In this document: positions 50,197 to 59,477 of the stretch, in pieces
Layout of the letters: each line of letters opens with the position of its first letter
Numbering within the stretch: the first letter of the stretch is position 1
Assembly: GCF_002352765.1 (NCBI RefSeq)
Contig: NZ_KZ293963.1
Coordinates: 3,684,559 to 3,748,558 of the forward strand
Length of the DNA: 64,000 nucleotides
From: Alteribacter populi
GTDB taxonomy: Bacteria; Bacillota; Bacilli; Bacillales; Salisediminibacteriaceae
Reading direction: 5' to 3'
The notes under the pieces: generated by a model
Told to the model about the DNA's origin: nothing
The model's database searches: none
What the model saw: the letters and a program-made list of their open reading frames with translations, nothing else
Translations under genes and position numbers: made by a program

Positions 50197-51237
50197 ATGA
50201 AAAAATTACGAATGGGGATTGTTGGTGCTGGGGGGATTGCTCAGGATCGACATATCCCGGCCTATAAACAATTGTCAGACGCTGTGACAGTTGAAGCTGT
50301 CTGTGATGTGAATCTAGAAGCAGCAAAAGCAGCTGCTGAAAAATTTGAGATTAAAAAAGTTTATTCAGATTACCAAGATCTATTTCGTGAAGTCGATGCT
50401 GTTACCATTTGTACCCCGAATAAATTTCACGCGGAAATTTCAATCGCCGCACTTCATGCCGGTGTTCACGTTCTCTGTGAAAAGCCAATGGCAATGAATA
50501 CAAAAGAATGTGAAGCGATGATTCAAGCTGCTGACCAAGCAGGAAAGGTCCTTTCGATTGGTTATCATTATCGATTTATGAAAGATTCGCAGGCTGCTAA
50601 AAATGTCATTATGCAAAATGAAATCGGTGAACCAATTGTTGCGAGAGCACAAGCATTAAGAAGAAGGAAAGTCCCTGGCTGGGGTGTGTTTACAAATAAA
50701 GAACTACAAGGTGGAGGAAGTCTCATAGATTACGGCTGCCATTTCTTAGATTTGTCGCTATGGCTACTTGGAAACCCAACACCCGTTGAAGTGATCGGGA
50801 AAGCGTATAACCAATTAAGTAAAATGCCAGACCAAGTGAATCAATGGGGGAGTTTTGACCACGACACGTTCGATGTGGATGATCATGTTACCTCTTATAT
50901 TACGTTTGAGAATGGCGCATCGATGTTATTTGAGACATCATGGTCTGCCAATATCAAAGAAGATGTTGAAAGCGTAAGTATATCGGGTCAAACCGGAGGC
51001 ATCGATTTATTTCCGTTTCAACTAAATCAAGCGAAGTATGGCATGCTCGTAAATAGTCAAGCAGATTGGATTCCAGGAGAAGACAATCCGGGTCTCTATC
51101 AAGTGAGAAACTTTATTGATTGTTGTTTAGGTCGTGATGAACTCATTGTGAAACCAGAGGAAGCTTTACAAGTGTCCAAAATTATCGATGCGATTTATAA
51201 GAGCAATGAAACGGGTCAAAGTATCAAATTAACCTAG
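50197..51237 (+). CDS. Gfo/Idh/MocA-family sugar oxidoreductase 2
   Basis: A 346-residue paralogue of the preceding enzyme: GIVGAGGIAQDRHIP, CTPNKFHAEISI, HVLCEKPMAMN and DYGCHFLDLSLWLLG. ATG 50197 with GAAGGAGAT is used; GTG 50182 is inside the preceding element edge. Two such dehydrogenases in one operon suggest oxidation at one point and reduction at another, or different substrates. Confidence 0.9.
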   Translation: MKKLRMGIVGAGGIAQDRHIPAYKQLSDAVTVEAVCDVNLEAAKAAAEKFEIKKVYSDYQDLFREVDAVTICTPNKFHAEISIAALHAGVHVLCEKPMAMNTKECEAMIQAADQAGKVLSIGYHYRFMKDSQAAKNVIMQNEIGEPIVARAQALRRRKVPGWGVFTNKELQGGGSLIDYGCHFLDLSLWLLGNPTPVEVIGKAYNQLSKMPDQVNQWGSFDHDTFDVDDHVTSYITFENGASMLFETSWSANIKEDVESVSISGQTGGIDLFPFQLNQAKYGMLVNSQADWIPGEDNPGLYQVRNFIDCCLGRDELIVKPEEALQVSKIIDAIYKSNETGQSIKLT

Positions 51238-51249
51238 GAGGATAAAAGG

Positions 51250-52218
51250 ATGAAATTAGGTGTGTTTACTGTATTATTTTCGCAAAAAAATGTCGATGAC
51301 ATGCTCGATTACGTGAAGGAATCAGGCTTGAAGGCTGTTGAAATCGGCACAGGTGGTTATCCTGGAAATGCTCATTGTGAGATAGATTCTCTGTTAGAAA
51401 GTGAAGAAAAGCGCAACGAATACATGGAAAAGGTGACGTCTCGCGGTTTAGAAATTAGTGCGTTTAGTTGTCACGGGAACCCAATTTCTCCTGATCAAGC
51501 ATTTGCTAATGAATCCCATGAAGCACTAGTAAAAACGATTAAGCTTGCAAGTCTCATGGGTGTTCCCGTTGTGAACTGTTTTTCAGGGACAGCAGGAGAT
51601 CATGAAGGGGCAAAATATCCTAACTGGCCAGTTACACCTTGGCCAAATGAATACGGAGACGTTTTAACATGGCAATGGGAAGAAAAGCTCGTTCCTTATT
51701 GGAAGGAATGGGCCCAGTTTGCGAAGGATCATGACGTAAAAATTGGCTTGGAGTTGCATGGTGGCTTTTTAGTTCACACGCCCTATACGCTGCTTAAATT
51801 AAGAGAAGAGACATGCGATGCCATTGGGGCAAACCTCGACCCTAGTCACTTGTGGTGGCAAGGCATTGACCCTGTAGCAGCAATTAAAATTTTAGGAAAA
51901 GAAAATGCCCTCCATCACTTCCATGCAAAAGATACGTATATCGATCAAGATAACGTGAATATGTACGGATTAACCGATATGCAGCCGTATGGAGAGGTGC
52001 AAACAAGAGCATGGACATTCCGTTCTGTTGGTTGCGGCCATAGTATTCAGGAATGGTCAGATATGATCAGCGCATTACGGACTTATGGCTATGATTATGT
52101 TGTCAGTATTGAACACGAAGATCCGATTATGTCCATTGAAGAAGGGTTTTCCAGAGCCGTGAAAAACCTAAATTCAGTATTAATAGAAGAAAAACCTTCA
52201 GATATGTGGTGGGTTTAA
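51250..52218 (+). CDS. Sugar phosphate isomerase/epimerase-like TIM-barrel protein
   Basis: A 322-residue protein of the xylose-isomerase-like (AP-endonuclease family 2) fold. Metal-binding residues are seen in LELHGGFLVHTP, GANLDPSHLWWQG, HHFHAKDTYI and VSIEHEDPIM. Relatives act as isomerases, epimerases or, next to Gfo/Idh enzymes, as lyases/hydrolases of 3-keto sugars. ATG 51250 with TAGGAGGATAAAAGG. Twelve bp after oxidoreductase 2. Confidence 0.88.
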   Translation: MKLGVFTVLFSQKNVDDMLDYVKESGLKAVEIGTGGYPGNAHCEIDSLLESEEKRNEYMEKVTSRGLEISAFSCHGNPISPDQAFANESHEALVKTIKLASLMGVPVVNCFSGTAGDHEGAKYPNWPVTPWPNEYGDVLTWQWEEKLVPYWKEWAQFAKDHDVKIGLELHGGFLVHTPYTLLKLREETCDAIGANLDPSHLWWQGIDPVAAIKILGKENALHHFHAKDTYIDQDNVNMYGLTDMQPYGEVQTRAWTFRSVGCGHSIQEWSDMISALRTYGYDYVVSIEHEDPIMSIEEGFSRAVKNLNSVLIEEKPSDMWWV

Positions 52219-52233
52219 TTTTAATTAAGATTA

Positions 52234-52285
52234 GAAGCTAAAATGCAGAGAGTTTCCATTCTATGCATTTTAGCTTCAATACACT
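52234..52285 (+). terminator. Hairpin between the isomerase-like and lacI-type genes
   Basis: GAAGCTAAAATGCA (52234-52247) and TGCATTTTAGCTTC (52264-52277), 14-bp perfect stem. There is no long T-run, so it may act as a 3'-end stabiliser or partial terminator. Confidence 0.6.
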
Positions 52286-52336
52286 ACTTAAGTCCACTCT
52301 CATTTTAAAGAATCTGTAAATAAGGGGTTGATGCCG

Positions 52337-53353
52337 GTGGCGATTACTATAAAAGATGTTGCCAAACGGGCCAATGTTGCACCTTCGACGGTATCTCGAG
52401 TAGTCGCGAACAGCGCTCGAATTAGCGAGAAAACGAAAGTACGTGTCAGGCAAGCAATGGAGGAGCTAGGCTATCATCCTAACTTTAATGCAAGAAGTCT
52501 TGCGAACAAGAGCACGAAAACGATCGGAATCATCATGCCGAATTCCGCTAAAATTGCTTTCCAAAACCCTTTTTTCCCGGAAGTTATTCGCGGTATTAGT
52601 ATGATGGCTCATCAAGAAGGTTATGGTCTATACTTGTCAACTGGGCAAACTGACGATGAAATTCTTGAAGAAGTAAAACACATGGTATACGGAGGAAGAG
52701 TAGATGGGATTTTACTCTTGTATTCTAGAGTGAACGATCATATCATGCCGTTTTTGAATGAACAAAATTTTCCGTTTGTTTTAATAGGCCGGCCTTATAA
52801 TATAAATGAAGATCAGATTACTTTTGTTAATAATGATAACTTTAAAGCGGCAAAAACAGTAACTGAATATTTGATGTTGCTAGGTCACGAAAGAATAGGG
52901 TTTGTTGGTGGTAACCTAGATACCGTTGTAACCTATGATCATATGAAAGGATATGAGCATGCATTAACCTATGCCAATATTCCAGTCGTAAAAGATTATC
53001 TCGTTCACCATGAAGAGGTAAAAGAAGGTGGGCAGGACGCTGTCATTGACTTAATGTCGATTGAAAAGCGACCTACAGCGCTTATCGTGGCCGATGATAT
53101 TATGACATTTGGCGTGTTAAGAATGCTTGGAGATATGAAGATTCAAGTTCCCAATGACGTATCCATTGTAAGCTTTAATAATGTGATGATATCAGAGCTA
53201 TCGTCTCCAACGATGACAACCGTCGATATTAATATTTATGAATTAGGTTTGCAAGCAACGACATGTTTACTTGATAAAATGAATGACCCTGACTATGTCG
53301 ACAAAAAAGTTATTGTTCCTCATAAGCTAATTAAAAGGCAATCATGTAAATAG
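52337..53353 (+). CDS. LacI-family regulator, MalR-like
   Basis: A 338-residue repressor/activator. The helix-turn-helix is TIKDVAKRANVAPSTVSRVV with the hinge helix NARSLANKSTKTIG, and the periplasmic-binding-like domain follows (VDGILLLYSRVND, HERIGFVGGN). Closest in feel to Bacillus MalR of the maltodextrin genes. GTG 52337 is at the right distance from AAGGGG; ATG 52331 and TTG 52328 are too close. Likely binds the GTGCAAACGTTTGCC sites at 43741 and 43896. The GH13 gene starts 10 bp after it. Confidence 0.88.
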   Translation: MAITIKDVAKRANVAPSTVSRVVANSARISEKTKVRVRQAMEELGYHPNFNARSLANKSTKTIGIIMPNSAKIAFQNPFFPEVIRGISMMAHQEGYGLYLSTGQTDDEILEEVKHMVYGGRVDGILLLYSRVNDHIMPFLNEQNFPFVLIGRPYNINEDQITFVNNDNFKAAKTVTEYLMLLGHERIGFVGGNLDTVVTYDHMKGYEHALTYANIPVVKDYLVHHEEVKEGGQDAVIDLMSIEKRPTALIVADDIMTFGVLRMLGDMKIQVPNDVSIVSFNNVMISELSSPTMTTVDINIYELGLQATTCLLDKMNDPDYVDKKVIVPHKLIKRQSCK

Positions 53354-53363
53354 GAGGACAATC

Positions 53364-55031
53364 ATGAAGAAAAAATGGTGGAAAGAAGCAGTTGCATATC
53401 AAATTTACCCTCGTAGCTTTATGGATACAAACGGTGATGGAATAGGCGATATTCAAGGAGTCATTTCAAAGCTGGATTATTTAAAAAATCTAGGAATCGA
53501 TGTGTTATGGATTTGTCCTATCTATCGTTCACCCAACGATGACAACGGTTACGATATCAGTGATTATAAAGGAATCATGGAGGACTTCGGAACGATGGCT
53601 GATTTTGATCAGCTATTAAAAGAAGTACATTCTCGTAATATGAAACTAATCATGGACCTTGTGATCAATCATACATCTGACGAACATCCTTGGTTCATTG
53701 AATCTCGTTCTTCCAAAGACAACCCTTATCGAGATTATTATATTTGGCACCCGGGTGAAAAGGGGGAAGAACCAAACAATTGGGAATCAATCTTTGGTGG
53801 ATCCGCTTGGGAGTACGATGCAAAAACAAAAGAATATTTCATGCACGTATTCTCACGGAAACAACCAGACTTAAACTGGGAAAATCCAAAGGTTCGAAAA
53901 GATCTATATCAAATGGTGAATTGGTGGTTAGATAAAGGAATTGACGGTTTTCGGGTAGATGCCATCTCTCACATTAAAAAGGAACCTGGATTCCCTGATA
54001 TGCCGAACCCTGAGAATAAACGATACGTTCCATCTCTTAAAGGCCATATGAATCGAAAGGGTATAGATCATTTTCTAGAAGAACTGAAGCAAGAAACGTT
54101 TAATAAGTATGATATCATGACCGTTGGTGAAGCAAATGGTGTAAAAGTAGAACAGGCCGAGGATTGGGTAGGTGAAGAGAAGGGTTGTTTCAATATGATC
54201 TTTCAGTTTGAGCACCTCGATCTCTGGGGGAAAAACACAGATGGTGGTTTGGATCTCCCTGCCCTAAAAGAAACGCTTACGAAATGGCAAAAGCAACTTC
54301 ATGGCATGGGATGGAACGCCTTGTTTTTAGAAAACCATGACCAGCCTCGCTCCGTTTCAACTTGGGGTAACAGTGATGAATACTGGGATAAGTCCGCAAA
54401 AGCTCTTGCTACAATGTATTTTTTAATGCAAGGAACGCCGTTTATTTATCAAGGACAAGAGATTGGAATGACCAACGTTAAGTTCTCTTCGATTGAAGAT
54501 TATAATGATGTGGCCATTAAGAACTTGTATCACAATGAAATCGAAAATGGCAAAGCACACCACGAAGTAATGGAAATCATTTGGAAAAACGGGCGCGATA
54601 ATTCAAGAACACCTATGCAATGGAGCAGTGAAGAGAATGCAGGCTTCACTACAGGAAAACCTTGGATAAAAATCAATCCGAATTTCAAAGAAATCAATGT
54701 CGAGCAATCGATGCAAAACCCAACTTCGATTTATCATTATTATAAGAAGCTCATTCAATATCGCAAAGAACAGCCTGTCCTTATTTATGGAAGGTATGAC
54801 CTTATCCTAGAAGACCATGAAAAAATCTACGCATATACGAGAACGTTAGACAATGAAAAGGTTTTAATCATGACCAACCTCTTCTCTGAAAAAGCCAACG
54901 TTACCTTGCCTGCTTCTTTAACGAACAAAACAAAAGAATTACTCATCAGTAATTACGAAGTTAATCACGAAAAAGACAGCAACGATATGACATTCAAACC
55001 TTACGAAACCAGAGTTTATAAAGTAACCTGA
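53364..55031 (+). CDS. GH13 alpha-glucosidase (oligo-1,6-glucosidase type)
   Basis: A 555-residue cytoplasmic glycoside hydrolase. Starts KKKWWKEAVAYQIYPRSFMD. GH13 regions are DLVINHTSDEHPWF, GFRVDAISHI with the nucleophile Asp, TVGEANGV with the acid Glu, and LENHDQPRSVS. The length and QPDLNWENPKVR fit oligo-1,6-glucosidase / MalL-type enzymes, which cleave isomaltose, maltose or sucrose. ATG 53364 with TAGGAGGACAATC. It would split the disaccharide brought in by the ABC importer. It ends at the palindrome that separates it from the convergent glycan cluster. Confidence 0.9.
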   Translation: MKKKWWKEAVAYQIYPRSFMDTNGDGIGDIQGVISKLDYLKNLGIDVLWICPIYRSPNDDNGYDISDYKGIMEDFGTMADFDQLLKEVHSRNMKLIMDLVINHTSDEHPWFIESRSSKDNPYRDYYIWHPGEKGEEPNNWESIFGGSAWEYDAKTKEYFMHVFSRKQPDLNWENPKVRKDLYQMVNWWLDKGIDGFRVDAISHIKKEPGFPDMPNPENKRYVPSLKGHMNRKGIDHFLEELKQETFNKYDIMTVGEANGVKVEQAEDWVGEEKGCFNMIFQFEHLDLWGKNTDGGLDLPALKETLTKWQKQLHGMGWNALFLENHDQPRSVSTWGNSDEYWDKSAKALATMYFLMQGTPFIYQGQEIGMTNVKFSSIEDYNDVAIKNLYHNEIENGKAHHEVMEIIWKNGRDNSRTPMQWSSEENAGFTTGKPWIKINPNFKEINVEQSMQNPTSIYHYYKKLIQYRKEQPVLIYGRYDLILEDHEKIYAYTRTLDNEKVLIMTNLFSEKANVTLPASLTNKTKELLISNYEVNHEKDSNDMTFKPYETRVYKVT

Positions 55032-55076
55032 GGTGCCTGACCCCCACCGCGTTAACGCGGTGGGGGTCAGGCACCT
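55031..55076. repeat. GGTGCCTGACCCCC palindrome, copy 2, acting as bidirectional terminator
   Basis: A 46-bp perfect palindrome: outer arms AGGTGCCTGACCCCC / GGGGGTCAGGCACCT, inner arms ACCGCGTT / AACGCGGT. It lies precisely between the last base of the glucosidase stop (55031) and the first of the NeuD-like stop (55077). Outer arms equal those of copy 1 at 31124. Confidence 0.9.
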
Positions 55077-55700
55077 TTACTTTCGTTTGAGGACTCTCGC
55101 GGGTACGCCAACAGCGACACTTCCATTAGGTACATCATTAATGACAACGGATCCCGCCCCAATAGTACACCTTTCTCCAATTGTTACGTTTGGAATTACA
55201 ATTGTCCCAGTGCCTAAATCAGTTAATTTTCCTACTGTCACATTCCCTGCTAAATGACTGCCTGGTCCGATGTTGACGTAGTCACCGATTGTACAATCGT
55301 GATCTACACTGGCGGAGGTATTAACGATGCAGTTTGCCCCGATAATGGCTTGCGGATTTATGATTGCACCTGCCAAGACCGAGCTTCCTACACCAATTGG
55401 TGAGCTGTTGGAAACTACACTTTTAGGGTGAATCACAGTGGTTAGCGATAAGTTGTGCAAGAGTAAAAGTTCAGCTTTTTGTTTTCGTGTTTTAGGGTTT
55501 CCGATCGCAACATGCCAAGTGTCAACTTTAGCACTCCAAGTTTTTATATTGTTTACTGAATCCGGATACAAATGATACTTATCAAAAAATGAGTTAACGG
55601 AAGTTGAAGAGAAGAAGATAAAATCGTGTTGCTGATGAAGCTTCTCCAAGATGTCTGTAATTACTTTTGCATGTCCTCCAGCTCCGATAATCCCGAGCAT
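55077..55700 (-). CDS. NeuD-family sugar O/N-acyltransferase
   Basis: A 207-residue acyltransferase. The N-terminal PglD-like nucleotide-sugar domain begins GIIGAGGHAKVITDIL. From about residue 95 the left-handed beta-helix of hexapeptide repeats follows (VLAGAIINPQAIIGANCIVN, NIGPGSHLAGNVTVG, in part), with the catalytic-type His in DHDC. It transfers an acetyl or other acyl group to an amino sugar. ATG 55698-55700, five bp after the NeuA-like gene. Last gene of the minus-strand cluster. Confidence 0.87.
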   Translation of the reverse strand: MLGIIGAGGHAKVITDILEKLHQQHDFIFFSSTSVNSFFDKYHLYPDSVNNIKTWSAKVDTWHVAIGNPKTRKQKAELLLLHNLSLTTVIHPKSVVSNSSPIGVGSSVLAGAIINPQAIIGANCIVNTSASVDHDCTIGDYVNIGPGSHLAGNVTVGKLTDLGTGTIVIPNVTIGERCTIGAGSVVINDVPNGSVAVGVPARVLKRK

Positions 55701-55705
55701 GATCC

Positions 55706-56419
55706 TTAACCTCCGTTTTTAAACGAGTTGTTTTTTTCCATCAGAAGTGAAGCGATTTGAAAATCTTCTTCGGTGTCAATATCAATAGATTCCATAGGTG
55801 ACATGACGTAGGGGGAGGTGTTTTCACTGTAGAAAGATTTCTCCGATTTTAGAAGAGACGTTTTCACTGCATAAATGGCCCCGTTTAAACGAAATGCGGG
55901 TTGATTGTCTTTAAATTGCTTCTTTAAAGTTGAATTTGAAAAATAAGGTGCGATCCTTCCTTCATTGGTAACTTCTATAAGCGAATTTAAAGCATATTCC
56001 ATTGGACAGACACTTAATACGGAATCCGCCTTTTTTTGATGGAGCAGTCGAAGAGCTTCATCAATATGCTTTTCTGTACGTAAAGGAGAGGTGGGCTGTA
56101 ATAACACAACAACGTCAGGCTCATAGCCTTCTCTGTTTTTTAATTCGGTTAAGACATGTAGGCATGTATCAATCACACTTGAATGGTCTTGGGCTAATTT
56201 TATAGGACGTAAAAAAGGAATTTCTGCACCGGCACTCTTTGAAATTGTCGCAATCTCATCGTTTTCTGTGGAAACGATGATCCGATTCATAAGGGAAGAT
56301 TTTTTGGCAGCTAGAATACTATATTCAATCATTGGTAAGCCATTTAAATACGCTATATTTTTCCTAGGTAACCGCTTTGACCCCCCTCGAGCCGGAATGA
56401 TTCCAATGATTTCGTTCAC
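55706..56419 (-). CDS. CMP-nonulosonic acid synthetase-like cytidylyltransferase (NeuA/PseF family)
   Basis: A 237-residue nucleotidyltransferase. The CTP-binding motif IIPARGGSKRLPRKN is at the N-terminus, then VVVLLQPTSPLRTEKH, RLNGAIYAV and the metal-binding SIDIDTEEDF. Members activate sialic, legionaminic or pseudaminic acids, or other keto-deoxy sugars, as CMP esters. The start overlaps the stop of the preceding transferase-like gene by 4 bp. The sugar cannot be named from this window, as the synthase gene is not present. Confidence 0.87.
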   Translation of the reverse strand: MNEIIGIIPARGGSKRLPRKNIAYLNGLPMIEYSILAAKKSSLMNRIIVSTENDEIATISKSAGAEIPFLRPIKLAQDHSSVIDTCLHVLTELKNREGYEPDVVVLLQPTSPLRTEKHIDEALRLLHQKKADSVLSVCPMEYALNSLIEVTNEGRIAPYFSNSTLKKQFKDNQPAFRLNGAIYAVKTSLLKSEKSFYSENTSPYVMSPMESIDIDTEEDFQIASLLMEKNNSFKNGG

Positions 56420-57897
56420 TTTCTCACTTCCTTTAAAGCGTTTACAATGATTCTGCGAACTAATACAGAAGGTCTTCCTGATGAATGAATGGTATCCCTT
56501 AAAAAACTTTGACTTTGATTAGAAAGTACGTTTAAGAACCCTGATGCATTCATCATTTTTGTAAAAACATTAGATAATTGATTTGCATTGGTTATCGGGG
56601 GACCCGCTCCAGCTCTTACAAGATGAGAGTGGAAATTATTATTTTGAAGCTCATAATGGTAAGGAATCGGAGGTTGTAGAACAAGGAGCCCTTTTCCTAA
56701 CATGGCAGCTTCTACGCTAGTGGTAGAGGAGATTGTCATCACCAAATCCGTATTGGTAAGAATGTTATATAAGTTATATTCAGCTGGTGAAACGATCATG
56801 TTTTTTTGGTTTTTAATGTAGTTATTGTAGTCAATTTTGTCTCCCGGATGCGAGCAAACTACTACTGTAATAGGGTATTCTGGCTTCAAAGCCTTGTTAA
56901 TCCAATTAACAATCATTGCATTAACACTTTCTTGGAAAGGCTGTGTCGTGTACGTGATGATTTTATGGTGAGAAGGAATATTGAATTCTTGAAGGAGCTT
57001 TGCTTTAGATATTTGACTTCTTGCTTTATATTCAAAACTTATATTGCCAGTTTCATAAATACTTGTAGAAGGGATGCCTCTTTTTTGAAGCCAGTTTTTA
57101 TAGTTTTTTCCCCACGCACAATAATGCGAAGCCCTTGTAGGGATTAATGTGCGGTCACTATATAATAGGTGAGGAATGTGGATGAAGGGTAAATTGAATT
57201 TTTGGGAAAGTAACGACAAGGCTGTACCGGGATTTATAATTTCTGCTTGGTCAATAATAACTTTAATCGGGAATCTACGTACCATTTTTTCTAGTGTACT
57301 AACAATACGCGTTGCGATATTTAGGTGTCTCATTAGCCATTCTTTGAACGAATCGGTTTTGAAAATTGGATTGAGTTGATTATTATTTAGGATCAAATTG
57401 GCTCTGAGTAGGATGTCAGAGAACTCTACCTTAGGTACTTGTTCTTTTCTTAAATGATGATAAAAATCAAACACCTGTATGTTATTGGGGAGCTTTATAT
57501 TTTCCAGATACTTTTGATCGTCTTTACGTCCGATCATGAGTAGGACCTTATGTTGTGAAAGTTGTTTCATTGCAAAGGTGACCATGCTTGCAGGTAAAAT
57601 GATCATGTTGCGGTGTGGGACAGCAGATAAGTTTCTTTCTACCTTGGGAGAACGAGCTAATGTTTGTTGTACCTCTTTCATAGTGAATAACAAGTGTTTA
57701 TTTTGTATTGCTGAAACATATCGTTGGTTACTTTGGTTTTCACTTACATGATCTCGAATATAAGAGTGAAAGTACCTGACAAGAACTAAGGGCAACTCTA
57801 TTTGAAGATGTTTTAGAGAGGAAAATGTTTCAAAAAATTCTTTTGTCAAGCTAAAGTTTAAAATTGCATGATTGTTTAATGTTTCTTCGCCATACAT
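56416..57897 (-). CDS. Transferase-like protein, tandem paralogue 3
   Basis: A 493-residue protein with no signal peptide, one of three tandem paralogues. All begin MYGEE or MYGNE, and have KEFFETFSSL, a middle segment NPGTALSLLSQKFNLPFIHIP followed by TRASHYCAWGKNYKNWL, and a C-terminal half with YETGNISFEYK, TTQPF and VMTISSTTSVEAAMLGKG then LQPPIPYHYE (all quoted in part). The C-terminal pattern resembles GT-B glycosyltransferases and capsule/CDP-glycerol transferases. Acceptors and donors are unknown; the adjacent NeuA-like gene suggests a CMP-sugar. ATG 57895-57897 with GGAAGGAGC. Confidence 0.65.
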   Translation of the reverse strand: MYGEETLNNHAILNFSLTKEFFETFSSLKHLQIELPLVLVRYFHSYIRDHVSENQSNQRYVSAIQNKHLLFTMKEVQQTLARSPKVERNLSAVPHRNMIILPASMVTFAMKQLSQHKVLLMIGRKDDQKYLENIKLPNNIQVFDFYHHLRKEQVPKVEFSDILLRANLILNNNQLNPIFKTDSFKEWLMRHLNIATRIVSTLEKMVRRFPIKVIIDQAEIINPGTALSLLSQKFNLPFIHIPHLLYSDRTLIPTRASHYCAWGKNYKNWLQKRGIPSTSIYETGNISFEYKARSQISKAKLLQEFNIPSHHKIITYTTQPFQESVNAMIVNWINKALKPEYPITVVVCSHPGDKIDYNNYIKNQKNMIVSPAEYNLYNILTNTDLVMTISSTTSVEAAMLGKGLLVLQPPIPYHYELQNNNFHSHLVRAGAGPPITNANQLSNVFTKMMNASGFLNVLSNQSQSFLRDTIHSSGRPSVLVRRIIVNALKEVRK

Positions 57898-57935
57898 TTT
57901 GTTTATGCTCCTTCCATTACCTCGTTCTCAAAAAT

Positions 57936-59429
57936 CTAAATATCACTCACCTTTTTCTCTTCTTGTAATGCGTTTACAATGGTCCTCCGAATGAGTACAG
58001 AAGGTCTGCCCTTTGAATGTATTGTACTCTGAAGAAATTTTTGACTTTGTTTTGAAAGGAGACTTAAATATTTGGGATCATTTACTATTTCTTTCATCTG
58101 TTTAGATAACTGACTTTGACTAGCTATTGAAGGGCCTGCTTTAGCTCTAGCTAGGTGAGAATTAAAATTGTTATTATTGTGTTCATAATGATAGGGAATT
58201 GGAGGCTGTAATACGAAAACGCCTTTTCCAAGCATAGCTGCTTCAATGCTGGTATTTGATGATATCGTCATGACTACATCTGTATTAAGCAGTAAGTTAT
58301 AAAGGTTAAGGTCTGTAGAGGTAACGATGACATTGTGATGTTTGAATAAAGCATGATAATTAACTTTGTCAAAAGGATGAGGGCGGATGAGTAGAGTAAT
58401 GGGATCTGAGTGGTCAACTGCCCTCTGGATCCAATTTACAATCGTTTCATTTACACTAGCGGTAAAGGGCTGGGTAGTAAAGGTAATGATTTTATGATGA
58501 GAGGGAATGTTGTATTTCTGACGTAATGGAGTTTCAAATAGATAATTGGCTCGTTTTTTATACTCAAAATTTAAATTGCCAGTTTCATATATACGAGATG
58601 TAGGAACCCCCCTTTTTGTTAACCAGTTTTTATAATGCTTTCCCCAACTGCAATAGTGTGAAGCTCTTGTTGGGATTAGTGAGCGATCGCTAATGAGCAC
58701 TTGTGGAATATGGATAAATGGCAGGTTGTACTTCTTCGCCAGTAGGGAAAGTGTCGTTCCAGGATTGACTATTTCCACATGGTCAATGATCACTTTAATT
58801 GGCGTCTTTCGAACGAGTGATCCTAGCATTTTTATGGTTTTAATAGCTGTCTTAAGGTTTTTAAAAAGCCATTTTTTAAATTGGTTACTTTTAAAAATAG
58901 GAGATAGTTGTTTGCTTTTGAGAATCGTTTTAGCTTTACGAATAATGTTAGCAAAACTCTTTTCTGGAGTTTTTTCATACCGTAATCTTTTATGAAAATC
59001 AAACACTTGCATATGCTTTGGTATCGTTACACTTTTTAACGTTCTTTTATCTTCTTTATTCGATATTGTAAACATCACGTTGTACTGCGAAAGTTGATCA
59101 ATGGCAAAGGGGGCCATTCTTGCAGGCATAAGGATCATTTTGCGATTAGCAACGGCAGATAAGTCTTTTTTTAACCGAGGGTTACGAGCTAATGTCCGTT
59201 GCGCATCTCTTATATTAAATAAAGAGTGCTTTTTTTGCATCATTGACACATAGTGGGTGTTTTTGAGATTTGAATCAACATGTCTTTTAATATAGACATG
59301 AAATACTCTTGTAAGGACTAAAGGCAATTCAATGTCACGATATTTTAATGAGGAAAACGTCTCAAAGAACTCTTTTGTAAGGCTGTATCGTAAGGTATGG
59401 TGTGGGTTTAATTTCTCTTCGCCATACAA
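57936..59429 (-). CDS. Transferase-like protein, tandem paralogue 2
   Basis: A 497-residue paralogue of the two neighbours. It shares KEFFETFSSL, NPGTTLSLLAKKYNLPFIHIP (in part), TRASHYCSWGKHYKNWL, TTQPF, RPHPFDKVNYH and VMTISSNTSIEAAMLGKG. In the HP-DK motif it has RPHPFDK where the others have CSHPGDK or CPHPSDK, so donor specificity may differ. Start codon is TTG (59427-59429) after AAAGGAGGCGG, unlike the ATG of the other two. It is separated from each neighbour by 38-48 bp. Confidence 0.65.
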   Translation of the reverse strand: MYGEEKLNPHHTLRYSLTKEFFETFSSLKYRDIELPLVLTRVFHVYIKRHVDSNLKNTHYVSMMQKKHSLFNIRDAQRTLARNPRLKKDLSAVANRKMILMPARMAPFAIDQLSQYNVMFTISNKEDKRTLKSVTIPKHMQVFDFHKRLRYEKTPEKSFANIIRKAKTILKSKQLSPIFKSNQFKKWLFKNLKTAIKTIKMLGSLVRKTPIKVIIDHVEIVNPGTTLSLLAKKYNLPFIHIPQVLISDRSLIPTRASHYCSWGKHYKNWLTKRGVPTSRIYETGNLNFEYKKRANYLFETPLRQKYNIPSHHKIITFTTQPFTASVNETIVNWIQRAVDHSDPITLLIRPHPFDKVNYHALFKHHNVIVTSTDLNLYNLLLNTDVVMTISSNTSIEAAMLGKGVFVLQPPIPYHYEHNNNNFNSHLARAKAGPSIASQSQLSKQMKEIVNDPKYLSLLSKQSQKFLQSTIHSKGRPSVLIRRTIVNALQEEKKVSDI

Positions 59430-59477
59430 TTTGAAAACCGCCTCCTTTCATTTTTTTGGATGAAAATTACCGACCGT

